Assembly: GCA_026419785.1 (NCBI GenBank)
Contig: JAODTK010005616.1
Span: 124,001 to 188,000, forward strand
Length of the DNA: 64,000 nucleotides
Source of the DNA: Sclerodactyla briareus
Lineage: Eukaryota > Echinodermata > Holothuroidea > Dendrochirotida > Sclerodactylidae
Reading direction: 5' to 3'
Of this stretch, positions 1-11,420 are shown one piece after another. The notes under the pieces were generated by a model. That model was not told the DNA's origin and did not search any database. It worked only from the letters and a program-made list of their open reading frames with translations. Numbering within the stretch: the stretch's first letter is position 1; each line of letters opens with the position of its first letter. The translations under genes were made by a program, and so were the position numbers.

Positions 1-819
1 TAGGCCTAATGGGGTCCGCCTTATAGTCCTTGTCTCAATGGTCCCCCGTCTCATTGGTTCCCCCCATCTAGCTTAAATCCCTTCAGTCCCCTGTCTCATC
101 GTCCCCCCTGTTTATTATTTTCCGTCTCTTAGTCCCTCCCCGTGTCATTGGTCCCCCGTTCATCTTTCCATGATTCCACTCTTTATTCTACTGTTCTTTA
201 TTCCGTTATTCTTCCTTCTTTGTCTGCTCATCCGCTTCCTACACTGTGAATTTAACAAGCCTCTCCACTCTCAGTGTCAGCTAGAATACGTCCCCTCTTT
301 GGCCAGTAGGGTGTGCTGGCAGTAGTTTCATGCATCTGGTTGTAGTCCACAGAATCATTAAATTGTGTGGGTGATGGTGAGAGGCCAGGGGAAGTGACTT
401 GAGTGTTTTGAGCGGGGCCATTCTTCCTAACCCACATAATTCCGTCACTCCACTATGAAGGATGAAAATCTAACTGCTTACTACGCCATGCAGGGAATGA
501 GTATACCATTTCCCTGCCTGCCATGTCTCGATACATCATAAGATACAGAACAATTTTTTAAACATCGGAGCGGGACCTGAATAACACGGCGGACCAATGG
601 CAACAGGGATCAATGAGCACGGGGGACCAATGACATGGGGAATCAAAGTCCAAGAGGACTGGGGCTAACAGAACCTTATCCCCTCCTAGGCCTGGCTAAC
701 ACTACCTTCTCATTTACGGTACAACACCCATGGGTATTACATATTAACTTATGCTATCAATGCCAACTATTTTAAAACTTTAATATCAAAGTAAAAAGGA
801 AGACCTAAATTAGCCTAAG
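1..819. other. Intergenic, nothing recognised
   Basis: The first 250 bases are pyrimidine-rich with irregular short repeats around 'gtccccc' and 'cattggt'. Complementary 'gggggaccaatg' motifs recur near 590-640, so this may be decayed terminal or satellite sequence. No coding, RNA or complete mobile element was recognised. Confidence 0.5.
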
Positions 820-827
820 GCCACTAA

Positions 828-1551
828 CCGTGGTGGCGCCAGCAGGGGGTCCATGCCCCCCCTCGGAAGCCTGCCCCCCCATCAGGGAATTTTTTCCCCA
901 TGTCGTCGGGAGCCCGAGTGGGTACGCTAAAATGTACACCCCCCGATGAGGCTTTTTGCCCCGACAGTATATATTCCAAAATTCTTTATAGTGAAAATTC
1001 CTATAGTGAAGCGGAAAATTTTCGGCGCGCTTCGCGCGCCTCACATCTTTCTATAGTAATGCCAAGTTCCTCGCTCGAGTAATCATCTTCCTACAGACTA
1101 TACCACGCGTGGAATCTATAGATAGGATACACAAGCCTTTGGATTCTTCGAATGTCCCTAGGCACGAGATAAGTTTACATTCGTTTGGGGAGGATGCTCG
1201 TGTTCTGCCATCTATTATCATTGTTTTGGCCTCTGTGTATAGTGGTGTGCTTTCACGCGCTCTGTGCCCAGGTATTTCCTGTGCAGTTATTGGCATACCC
1301 TGACCCTATTCTACTATAAAGGGCGTCTGATTTGAGTCGGAAGCTATTGAAAGTAACATTGCTCTCCACAAGGTGTATTTCATTTTTTCGTTTTTTTTTC
1401 TTCAAGAAAAATGTTCAAAAAATGAAAACATCAAAAATGCAGGTTTTGAACTTAGGGGGTAGGGTGAGCCTCTTCGGGGATTGCGCCCCCCCCCCCCCCC
1501 CCCCGTCGGGGAACTCGGACCCCCCGTCGGGGAATCCTGGCGCCACCACTG
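828..1551. mobile_element. Non-autonomous hAT-like MITE with 8-bp TSD
   Basis: Both ends carry an inverted repeat: the left end reads ccgtggtggcgccag and the right end is the complement of cagtggtggcgccag. The 8 bases outside the left end (820-827, gccactaa) match those outside the right end (1552-1559, cccactaa) at 7 of 8 positions. An 8-bp duplication and CAGTGG-like ends are typical of hAT transposons. The 724-bp interior has no transposase. It contains a GCGCGC-type hairpin (about 1023-1039), an 18-base C run near 1487-1504, and CCCCGTCGGGGAA units repeated near the right end. It is probably mobilised in trans. The superfamily call rests on TIR and TSD only. Confidence 0.8.
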
Positions 1552-1559
1552 CCCACTAA

Positions 1560-4500
1560 GCCTGTAGTAACTGTACTTGTAAATGTAGCAGTCCCTTTAA
1601 AAAGCTAAGGGCTAACTTTTATTAGGCTTGAGTAATGAGTAGCCTAGGCCTATGTGATTTGCAACAGAGAATGAAAATGGAGAGTCCGGAGTGTGATACC
1701 TACTTGATTCACAGGGAGCGCTGATTGTTTCAGGTGTCGAGTTATTGCTAACTCCTCCTTCTGCACGCACAGTTCTGCATGTAATTAACTCAACCTTTAT
1801 ACCCTTACTGTCTGTGGCCTCTGTATGGGTATTCTCATATCAGGTACCTTGATTTTCCGGTGCTAACTCAGTATGTTACTGGTACTTGTGGGATTCGCGA
1901 AACTGCAAAGCCGCGAGCTTTCTTTTCTTTCCCGGAATAGTTGTGGGTGTTAGCAAATCAAACCCTGATCATGTGACATTTGCAATAGAGCATCAACGTG
2001 CTTTATAAATCCCCGACCGAAGATGCAGTGCCAGTACCGTTTGCCTTGTCCAGTATCGTTCCGTGTTTTCTTAAAGGCCAATGGTCATGTAAATATACAG
2101 GGCTTCTGATACCTGCCTGTTAATACATTATGAAAGCGCGAAACCTCAGCCCGAATTTAGCCAATTTGAAGTGCACCGCATTAGGGCACAATCAAGCTAT
2201 TGCAAAATTTGCCTTGTAACATACAGTGAAACAGTACTTTTTGTGAATCTTGTGACCAGACATACTATGGATGGGATCCAAATAAGTAACTAACCAACTC
2301 GTTCACACTATACTAGAGATTAGAGGAAAATCCTTTCATTAATTTATAAGTGAATAACTTTTTTTCGCCATTCATGTGAAAGTCGGTTGCCCCCCCCCCC
2401 CCCCATGAGCACCCCCCCCCCCCCCCCCCCCACTAGAATTTGATTTTCTTTCATGTGCGAACGTTCACAATCTCTTACAAGATGGTCATAGTGGCTTGGG
2501 AACGCGAAGACTACATTTTGACATATTTATCATCTGTAATCGGGGAAAATCTCACGCAGGCTCGCTAACGTGCGAATAAGGTGTCCTTTTTTCTGACGCG
2601 GTGTCCTCATAAGTCGAACTGAGCAAAAGATGGAACTGCCTACAATTTAACGATATCCTATATCCACAGGGCGATTGGTTGTTAATGGGGGGGGGGGGGG
2701 AGAATACATCAACCGATAGCAGTGACGTGTGTTGGGAGAGGGCTTCCAATGACTGTTGGTTAAAACGTTTCTGACTACTCTCTGCCATCCCCTGATTTAC
2801 TACCAAAATCAAGGAGTCGGGTTAGCTAAATGGGAAGGCAGCCGAGAGTAATCTGTTACGTGGTAAATATGAGAAACTACAAATCGAGCAAAAAATCGAC
2901 TAACGAATGGACGCAAAACTGAACTAGTTTTGTGGAATAGGGGAAAAAAATTGAATCGCCCACATTGGTACCTGGATAACATGGAGTTTACCAATAGCAG
3001 GCCTGATTTATTTACTGTACCGTCGCTTCTTTCGTTTCAACAGGTCAACTGCGTGCAAAGATTCGGAACAAAAAAAAGAGGGGAGTGGGCTAGTCGCATA
3101 CGCCTATAAGTATACACAATTAACATGGCTCCAGCGCAACTAGCTTCAACAGTTGTAGAAAGCCAAGAGGTGGCAATGTTCTCCCATGCTGCCATTAACA
3201 TGGGCGGGTAACCAGAAACCGGTGTTTGTTTCGACTAGCAAGAATGAGGGAAAATCATGAGATAACTTTCCTTGGAATAAAAAAAAATCCGGACCATAAT
3301 AGCTAATATGGAAATGGTTCTAACAAGCCTCAAATGACTCAGGAGGTGCCATTTCCTGTCTCAGGGGTCTTTCAGGCTCAAAATCTACTTGAACCGTGAT
3401 GGCGCCTCCGCTCAGATGTTGGTTCCCACAAATTATTCCCCCTAATCACCCGCACAGCCGAAATCCCTGCAACGTATAACGCCACTGAAAGGACTTTCCC
3501 GAATATTTCTCTCGAACATATTTCCAAGAAAATAATGATATTCACGGATTTGGAGAAAGACAAACGTGGCAAAGACTAGAGGGCCTGGAAGGTGAAAGCA
3601 CTACCGGTACTAACGAAGGGTCTCCCAGCATAACGTAGTAGCCGAACAAAGTGATCCTCGCAATTTTTGACCAAGGGAGCGGATCGTGATATACTAATAA
3701 GCTCCGTAGCCCCACCCCGGCATGGTTCTTTTCCTTCTGCGAGTCCCTGGTTTTTGTATGCTATATATTTAACAAATGCATCATCACTACCACCGAACAT
3801 GCCAGGGATTCCCCGAATTACCATATAGGGACCATCCAGGTGAAACCCAAACAATTCCGAGCAGAACTAATAACAATGTTTCAGAGTGCTATATTGCACC
3901 GATTGCATAACTGCTGCAAGGAAATGCAAAAATTACAATTAGGTACATGCGATACATAAATTCAGCAGGGATGAAGCGGAGTAGGATTCCCCTCAAAGTT
4001 TACGGGTGCACAATTTTTTTCCCCTCATAATGCGGTATTGAACTTCACGCTCCGCGCCTGAAATCGGTCATGAAAGTGCAATTTCCTGCTCTGGAAGGCC
4101 TAGTTCGTCAAATTCTCACTTGTTTTACACGTACGCGCCACCAAAGTGACGCTTCGCTTGGATGGCGAATACCGCAACCGAATCATTCAAGCCCCAAGCG
4201 CCCCCACGGAAAACCTGACAACGCCCCGAGGGCGACATGGCATTGTTCCCCGTGACGTATAGATCCTGAAATTTCCCCAAAAGTATATTGAATATCTCAA
4301 CAGGCAACATGCTACAACTCCCGATGTGGGTGTGGATTGGAAGTGTTGAATATGCACACATTTATTGTGGGGGGGCCCGGTACCCGAGCTAGTCAATCCC
4401 CGGCATCTGGACCCCGCGCCTCTATGGGCGGCTAGGAGGGGTCCAGATTATTCTACCCCTCACCCCCTCCCCCTCACGGAAAAATTAAGGGAATGTAAGA

Positions 4501-4589
4501 AAGTAATAAATGCCAGAATGAGACAAGGGTTAGTGAATTTAACACCCTTTTTGTGTCGGACATCATGATTGAGGGTCATTACGTCCGTG
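1560..4589. other. Non-coding, C/G homopolymers, one dispersed repeat
   Basis: No credible gene is present. The stretch holds two long C runs separated by 'atgagca' (about 2391-2430) and a G run (about 2687-2700), plus a short copy of a dispersed repeat near 3340-3440 (listed separately). Reading frames here are short and lack domain signatures or splice-compatible neighbours. Confidence 0.5.
3340..3440. repeat. Dispersed repeat, copy 1 of 3
   Basis: Shares an ordered set of short words (ccatttcctg, ggggtct, cttg, tggcgc, ccgctcagat) with 41040-41180 and 54145-54270. The copies are diverged and have no clear ends. It is probably a MITE or SINE fragment. The shared 'ggcgc...ccgctcagat' string is clearest against the 54-kb copy. 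Confidence 0.45.
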
Positions 4590-4599
4590 TCACCTATAG

Positions 4600-4774
4600 T
4601 AGCGCTTGAAGGGGGGTCAGAAAAGTTACCACAGGGATATCTGGCTTGTGGCGAAAGCGTGTGTCATAGCGGAGTCGGTTTTTTTCTTCGATGTCTGGCT
4701 CTTCTTATAATTGCGAAGCAGATCGCCAAGCGTTGGATTGTTCACCAACTAATAGGGAACGTGAGCTGGGTTTA
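4600..4774 (+). rRNA. 28S rRNA fragment (pseudogene)
   Basis: From about 4614 the sequence follows the highly conserved peptidyl-transferase region of eukaryotic large-subunit rRNA. Recognisable words are gtcagaaaagttaccacag, ggcttgtggcg, cttcgatgtc, ggctcttc, gcgaagcag, gccaagcgttggattgttc and aatagggaacgtgagctgg. The match stops after 'gggttta', where the rRNA would continue towards the sarcin-ricin loop. It has substitutions and indels (for example gggatatctgg where gggataactgg is expected) and is not part of an rDNA unit: no 18S, 5.8S or other 28S sequence was seen nearby. It is therefore a dispersed 28S-derived pseudogene or the rRNA-like part of a SINE. Identity is very likely; the exact 5' limit is uncertain. 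Confidence 0.88.
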
Positions 4775-4954
4775 AGAGCCGCTTAGAGCCTCAAATGGTC
4801 ACATTATCCATGAATCTGAATAAGACCCCTAAAAGATTGATTGCGCCGATGACTGCTCCTGGCAGGGAAGTTGTTAGAGAGTACATTCCTCCTGGTCAAC
4901 GGTTTTTCCGATACATTTTTCAATTAATACTCGTTTCACTGACCACCGGCTGTC

Positions 4955-5340
4955 CTGGGAGTGACTACTTAGATGACCCAGCAGCTAGGTTTCGAGATCA
5001 CTTCCTTTCACTGATTGACTTTTCCCTTATTCATGTATATATAATGGTTGCTGTAATGTTAAGGTTTGTATTGTAAAGGTTTGGACCTAACATACCTGAA
5101 CGAGAGTAAGTGATGAAGGTGGTAGGGTCGATGGTTGCTGTAAGGCAAGGTTAATGAATGTTCCCATAGTTTAGTGGGGGGGGGGGGGTGTTAGCTTTAC
5201 TTCATTATTGCAACATCTGTTATCTGTATACATTATCTTATTCAATGTCATACTCATTTCCCTTGGGAGTAACTTACTTAGATACCCACAAGCTCAGTTT
5301 TCTGGATCACTTCCTGTCATTCATTGACTTTTCGTTGATG
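4955..5340. repeat. Local direct duplication (about 80 bp, two copies)
   Basis: The segment about 4955-5035 (ctgggagtgactacttagat ... cacttcctttcactgattgac) recurs at about 5262-5340 (ttgggagtaacttacttaga ... cacttcctgtcattcattgac). The copies are about 300 bp apart with substitutions and indels. They lie directly after the 28S fragment. The 134-codon open frame over the second copy (5188-5592) shows no recognisable domain. Confidence 0.6.
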
Positions 5341-5344
5341 CGCG

Positions 5345-6540
5345 ATGTTGTTTTTATGTGTCATCATGCTATTGTTGATTTGGGTAATAAAGTAAGCGGC
5401 GAGCAGTGTGCGCGCATAGGCAGAGCAGTGATCATTAGGTTCTGGCGTACCGCGCGCATGGAGCTGTTAGTCTTTCCCTCCGTGTGCAATTATGCTCCAA
5501 ATGGGTTCCTGCAACATGCTGAGAAGGGGAAAATTTGCTGCGACTCCGTCCGGCGGACGGAATTTGGTTTTCTGCTGCTGTTCTGGGCGTAACAACCGTC
5601 CTATCCTAGCCCATTGACACCCCGCGCATCATATACTTTAGTGCCTGTTATCCATTTCGAACCGAGGAAGGACCGCACAAGTGATTTCTTCGAATGTGTT
5701 CCTGAGTTCCTAGCGAAATTACGACAAGGACCAATTAGCTCTAGTAAATCTCTCCAATTGAACCTCGTCGCAAGACTTTCTAGGCCGTTCGTACCACGGC
5801 CTCTAATGCCATCGATCTCTGAAAAATCTTTATATTTGCAAAAAGTAGACCTATTCAGTCGTTCTCGTCGCACTATCCATCCAGTCCTGGCACACTAGTG
5901 CCTTCTTGTCCTCAAGTGTCCATTCTTTGACGGACACTGGCAACACTTAAAAGATGTTCATTGATCAGAGTCATATAGACATGGTTGACCACTGAAGGTC
6001 CAAAGGCAGAGGGGTCACAAAGAGAACGATATGCTGTTAAGTTATAACAATTGTTAAACGATTATTCTGCATATTAGGTAGTTTTACACCGGATTTTCAT
6101 ACATGTTATCATTCACTACGGTAACATATGGGATTGTTCCAGGATTTGAAGTTGTAAAATTTGGTTGGCCGTATTGGCCCGTGGGTTCCTAGCCCATGGT
6201 CACCCAGGTTCACCACATTAATTAGTTTGTTTATCCATTGTCCACATGTGTGTAGGACAGATACAAGTTTACTTCTTCCAAATCACCACGTGTCCCGAGC
6301 GGTAGCGAGATCACGACTTGGACCATCTCTCGATCTGTCCTGTATGTTCTCATGGCAAAGAGGCATGATATGATTAACCACCTTTTCGCCATCACTTTAG
6401 AAGCATATTTATAATGAACAATCAATGACGCTACATGTCTGGTCATCAACACATTTACCAATCTAAGGGATCATGCGTACTCATTATTGGATCTACATAC
6501 AAAGTATAATAATTACAAGTATAAACTCCCTCCATCAGGT
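5345..6540. other. Intergenic, nothing recognised
   Basis: The 5.6-5.9 kb interval is open on both strands (94 and 90 codons), but neither frame resembles a known protein and there are no supporting splice sites. No repeats with clear boundaries were seen before the array at 6.54 kb. Confidence 0.45.
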
Positions 6541-6544
6541 GCGG

Positions 6545-7330
6545 TCTTTGAGCATACCAAATTTCAGCCTGATCGGACAGCCCTTCCTGGATTTTTCAAG
6601 ACTTGACTATTGACCTCAGATGGCCTTCGAACCCTGACCGACCCAAAAAAGTATCATGCACTATTTGAGGAACCCATGTACCAAAGCTGAGGTTCATTCC
6701 ATCCAGGTGAGATAGAGTTTTAATCGCATTAACAAGCTAAAATTGGCCAAATTATAAATTTTTCACATTTCGATTTTTTTTCCCTAACTGACCGTCTACA
6801 CAAAAACAATAGGGTTCCTGTACTCCCCATAAGAAAGCTGCACATCGACTTTTTCAACTTGATCGGACCATGCATTCTGGATCAATCGTTAACAGATTGT
6901 CAGACTTTGACTCTCTTGAACTCAGATGACTTTTGACCTGACCCCCAAAAGGATCGTGTACTCCCTTATGGTGAACCATCTACCTTAAGTAATGAGGCTG
7001 CATCCCTCCAGTGGAGTCGAGTTATTGTGTTAATGAGCTAAATTTGCCGAATTACATTCCTCAAAGTTTTTCAATTTTTTTCTCCAGAACCTATCCCGGC
7101 TGGTCCAACAATAATATTAAGGTTCCTGTACTCCCCATAAAGTAGCTTTTACTGAATTTCAAACCTGATCGGAACACATTCTTGACTTAATGTTTTAACA
7201 AGATTTAGTACTCTCACCCCTCCTGACCGACCTCAGATGACCTTTGACAGACCCCAAAATAATCGGGAATCTGTACTGATTATGGGAACCAATATACCAA
7301 GTATGAACTGTCATTCATCCATCCCGGGGG
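6545..7330. repeat. Tandem array, about 300-bp unit, roughly 2.7 copies
   Basis: Landmarks recur in the same order about every 290-310 bp: a 'ttcagcctgatcgga'-like word, 'gacctcagatgac' and 'gacctgaccc'-like words, a 'ccatccaggtgagatagag'-like word, 'taacaagctaaaattggcc'-like words, and 'gggttcctgtactccccata'. Units are diverged by substitutions and single-base indels. The same unit reappears at 10,545-10,980, so this is a dispersed satellite-type element. It has no coding capacity. Confidence 0.75.
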
Positions 7331-8249
7331 CGATTATACCTTTACCAAGGCTGGCCTCACACCACACGCTTGTCATTAGCATTATGGCTATGACTTCAAG
7401 TTTCATAAGATGAATCTAAAAAGGTAAATTACCATATTATCTTTGAATTAAATATCACTGAAAACAGCATTCCTCTCATTTCATACGTATTGTTTTCTTC
7501 AGGATTTCTGGACATTCTCTGTTCGCATTTTTCATTTGATAGTCTTAGCTTATTGGATTATGGGAGAACATGTTACTTCTGGTTGTTTTGAAGAATAGAC
7601 CTCTCATTCATTCCAATGATACATCACAGCCTACATGGCATCATACAGAGAATGTCAGTGCACAATGATACACTGGATAGGCCAAACTTTTTTTGTTTAA
7701 TTCTGCAAGTGATTGAAATCTCCCACTTTGAGCCTACCACTCATTCATTATTAACGGAAAATGTTCACCGTACCAGCTAGGCTGCCGGATATGTCCCCTG
7801 TTGGCAGCAACCGGCGTCAAAACGAACACAAAGTTTTTGCCCAGAGTATTGTACGTCATTGTCATGACAACAGAGTTATGAATAGATCATCACCATTATG
7901 TCCTCATAAATATTCATATATACTCATTAATTAAGTCATATATCATTTCAGATTAATAATGGATATCAATATCATTATATAGATCTGAATAAAATAATAC
8001 TATATATTCATTAATATTCAAATAGATAGAATATTCATAGTTTTAAATCAAAACAAAGCCCCTGTTCCTGTTGTTCCAACACGGATAAAGAGAGCATCAC
8101 AAGCCAGTCACACAAACCGCAACACAATTGTGTTGTGGCAAACATTCCAGATTTAGCAGTGGTGTAATGCCAAACATGGCTCGTCCTTTATCAATGAAGG
8201 CTAAACACCACCCTGTCACAATGATAAAGTCTTCTAGTGTGTTTCCACC
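7331..8249. other. AT-rich non-coding sequence
   Basis: Strongly AT-rich, especially about 7900-8050, with many 'atattcat' and 'tcattaatta' words. No gene or bounded repeat was recognised. Confidence 0.5.
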
Positions 8250-8588
8250 AGCCTACAAAATTCCACTGGGGATCGATCTTTCCAAACATTTGCATAGTAA
8301 CTCAATGGACTGTAAAAGGCAGCTGGGAGCACACGTCTGTGAACAGCGCCTAGCTGCGGAGGCTAATGATCCTGACACCGTGGCCCAAGTTCCAACTGCT
8401 GTGGATTCAGCCGACAGAGCACAGCACTGTCTGAACGCAGTCCCTTCCCTGCTCCCATCCTTGTGTGAGCGCCCCCAGCGGTTGGCAACAGGTACCATTT
8501 GGTCTTTGTATGACCCGACCAAATTTCAAACGCACGATCTCTCGGGTGAAGGCCGTACACCTCTACCAATCGGGCCAACCACTCGGTA
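8250..8588 (-). mobile_element. tRNA-derived SINE
   Basis: On the minus strand the head near 8588-8520 has RNA polymerase III promoter-like boxes: an A-box-like tggcccgattggtagagg (complement of about 8560-8577) and a degenerate B-box-like gcgtttgaaattt (complement of about 8521-8534), spaced as in a tRNA. The body includes 'cgcagctaggcgctgttc', which recurs in a related element near 63.4 kb. The A/B box layout is seen directly; family membership is inferred from the shared body. The 153-codon plus-strand frame over it is a by-product. Confidence 0.7.
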
Positions 8589-8589
8589 A

Positions 8590-8760
8590 CATGAATGCAC
8601 TACCCGTTGTTCAAGGAACTCCGAATCTATAATCTAGCTTCAAGTCGAAGCTCACAGTCAAAGATGATCTCTCCAAACATTTGCAATCGAAATCAATGGA
8701 TACACTAACTACCGCGTTGCCCATAGAACCCCAGAATCTACCTCTAGTTTCATTCTCATC
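8590..8760. repeat. Repeat flanking the SINE
   Basis: The motif near 8268-8305 (gatcgatctttccaaacatt ... ctcaatgga) recurs at about 8663-8700 (gatgatctctccaaacattt ... tcaatgga). The stretch about 8598-8645 resembles about 8704-8755. The SINE therefore lies in, or carries the tail of, a partly duplicated segment. Confidence 0.5.
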
Positions 8761-10273
8761 TCTTTTCTAGGGCTTTTCCTCAGGATCTGTCAGGTCTTCA
8801 TTCCTAGTCAGCCCTTGGAATCGTTACTCTGATTGTATCTGTTGTATTTTGCGATTAGAATGCTTCATTTGTCATTGTTATTAATAATATTTATTATTAT
8901 AACGGACAGACCATCCTGACGTGGAACAGGCTACCGATCCCTACTTTGGGGATATTCCATATTTTCTTTATTATTCTCGCTTTGAGCTAAATGATTCCAT
9001 CATACAATTTTTTCACGGTTTCTTCATATTTCAATTTGGGAAGAGGTAATGTGATTGTATACCAGTGTTTATGACTTTACTAACCACCTGTCCCCTTCTT
9101 CCTTTTTTCATCCTTGAAATTTACAAACACACACAAAAAAATGTGTGACTGGGCCTCAACGACAGACAGACAGACATGCTTCTTTACTTGATATCTACAA
9201 AGCACGGACAAGGAATGATAGACTTGCCTCATGGAGGCGCTCATAAGTTCCTCTCTAAATACATTACATGTTGCCATTTTGCAGTCATTTTGCAACTCTG
9301 ATAAAAATGGTTATTTTTGCAAGCAGGGTGAAAGGGAAAAGACGTTTCCTCTCCCAGAATTGAACCACGTAAATCATAATCACTTCAACATCGATGATTA
9401 AAAATGCCTCTTCCCACGGACATTTATGACCATATTATTACAATTGGTAGAATATGGAAGGTTTTGTATGGAACTAAGAGCCCATTCGACAATCTACCAC
9501 TTCCAAGAAACATATTGAATTGGGTTCTCAAAGAGAATGGTTGTTGTTGCTATTACCCACTAATACCCGATGGAGTGTTTGGAGACAGAGGTCAAGGTCC
9601 CTCACAGGTGATTATAGAATTCATTGTCATTCAAGAAGCTCTCCCAGTGCATCAATAATTGAATGACATGAACAACAGCCGTAGGTGATTTTTCGTGTCC
9701 AAAGGTCACCTAGGGTCAACTTGGTGATCACATTGATTTATACAAAAAAAAAATCAATATTGTCATATGCTGAACATAATTCTGGCCTCATTAGTTGCAC
9801 TTGTTTATAATGGTGAAACTATTTAACATGCTATGTGGCTCATATTCACCTACATGAACCTGATTAAATTCTGGCAATTTTCATGTTCTCATTACATTTT
9901 CTGCCCCCCATATTGGGAGTGTCAGGTGCAATACACATAGACGACAACTGCACATTGATGTTCAGCGAAAAATAATCTATCCCATTCCCTAGAATTAGTA
10001 GGTTTCCATATTTTTGGCAATCATCCTAATTATCGCTCCCCAACCCCCGGTTTTTACATGATAAACTAATACCATATGTCTTATCAATTAAATGAGAAGC
10101 CATGCCTTGATACCCTCATTTGAGGCAATGTTTTGAATTTTAACCAAGCAATTTTTTACAAAACATCTGATTTTGATTTGATTAAACAAAATATAGCCAT
10201 CTGTCCATGTCCCAATTTTAATATGAGGGGAACACTTTCCTAAAGACATTCCACAAGACTTTCATTTGCCGAA
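8761..10273. other. Non-coding, downstream of the minus-strand gene
   Basis: Contains AT-rich sequence and scattered short words only. An 84-codon plus-strand frame (9404-9658) has no recognisable domain. The part just below 10,274 should hold the 3' UTR of the minus-strand gene; I could not pick a poly(A) site with confidence. Confidence 0.4.
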
Positions 10274-10354
10274 TTATTCGTAAGGGTCTGTTTTCTTCAG
10301 AAGTCTAGCAAACCCGTCGCTCAACTCGTTCAGGGCTCTTTCCACTTCTTCAAC
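10274..10354 (-). CDS. Terminal coding exon of an unidentified gene
   Basis: Read on the minus strand, a splice acceptor (pyrimidines then cttgcag) opens at 10,354. A phase-0 frame of 26 codons follows, beginning VEEVERALNELSDGFARL and ending KKTDPYE before a TAA stop at 10,276-10,274. The 14,268-14,315 exon ends in phase 0, so the two join cleanly. The predicted peptide is charged, helical and likely to continue a coiled coil from the exons upstream. The codons show no decay, in contrast to the transposon remnants around it. I do not recognise the protein. Alternatives are a pseudogene fragment or chance, but chance is unlikely given four phase-compatible exons. RNA evidence would settle it. 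Confidence 0.7.
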   Translation of the reverse strand, partial: VEEVERALNELSDGFARLLKKTDPYE

Positions 10355-10544
10355 CTGCAAGATAAAAGTAATTTGTTAAGAAGGAGTCACCAGTCTCTGC
10401 TTCCAGTGGCTGGTCTGGACAAGTTTAGTTGACTGTTTCAATCACTAACATATTGATCAAGCTACTACCAAAGTTTGCAATCATACAAAATCCCTGTTTC
10501 GAAGACATGAATCAGCTATTATCTTGGCTTTCTTCATGGAGTGT

Positions 10545-10980
10545 AATTTTTTTTCAGACGTCAACCTCTGTTGAACTAGATGAACCTTTGACCTGACCTC
10601 AAAAACATAGGGTTTAGTACTCATTATGGAGAAGTCCACATGCCAAGTTCCGCGCGATTATCCAGTAGGGTCAAGTAATCGTGTTCACAAACCAAAAATG
10701 GCCGAATTATCTATTTTCCCACAATTGTCCTTGCCCTATTTGTACACCCAAAATGACCCCCAAACTACAACAAACAAAACAACAGGGTTCTTGTATTCCC
10801 AATAGGAACGCTTGTACACCAAATTTCAGCTTGGTCAGACCAAGCTCCTGCACTTATTGTTCACAGGTTTTTCAAACTTGACCTCTCTTGACTCTGATTA
10901 CTTCTATACCGACCCAAGAACAATAGGGAACCATTAGCCATATTAGTTTCCACCAGCAAACCCTGTGGATTTGAGTTATG
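10545..10980. repeat. Second array of the about 300-bp satellite
   Basis: Carries the same ordered landmarks as 6545-7330: 'gaacctttgacctgacctca', 'actcattatggaga', 'agtagggtcaagtaat', 'aaaaatggccgaattat', 'agggttcttgtattcccaat' and 'aaatttcagcttggtcagac'. It covers about one and a half units. It lies in the 3' flank to last intron region of the minus-strand gene (last intron 10,355-14,267). Confidence 0.7.
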
Positions 10981-11204
10981 AGTTTGTGTGCATGATCAAG
11001 CGAGTGCAGCTGTGAAGAGTGTACAATTTCCTAGCCAAATCTCGGAATGCACTAATACGTTTGTGCCAGCGTATTCTATGAACTCTGCGAGTTCTTTGTG
11101 TCAGTGCCAGTTCCCACAGGCAGACAACAGCTTGAACTGGCCACACATACCTTAAACACACTCATCTGCTGTTATTAAATACGAGCCACCGCCACCATCT
11201 AAAA

Positions 11205-11420
11205 ACTAGAGCACCAATGGTGCTGTATCTCCAACTGGCACAAATGTACAGGACAGATATCGGCCTACATTATGTGATAATGTTCAGAATCATGAGTCCA
11301 AGAAAGTGTTTCAAACAATGTCCCACCTATTCCTGGGTGGGCTGAAGGTATTACGGTCCCCTATTGCAACTCCACCTTTCCGATTTGGTCCACATCTAGA
11401 CAGAAAATATGAACATTGGG
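11205..11420. repeat. Short dispersed repeat (composite-element 5' block)
   Basis: Words 'agagcaccaatggtgct', 'gcacaaatgtac' and 'gtttcaaacaatg' recur in order at 14,705-14,825 and 31,650-31,770. A 'tttggtccacatctagacag' segment follows, resembling the 'gtttggtccttccaaatccatacagacag' tail of the composite element at 19.1 kb. This suggests a short version of that family without the internal monomers. Confidence 0.55.

Noticed and set aside
5188-5592. 134-codon open frame
   Set aside because: Part of it lies in a local duplication. There is no conserved motif, no splice partner and no similarity to a known family that I can recall.
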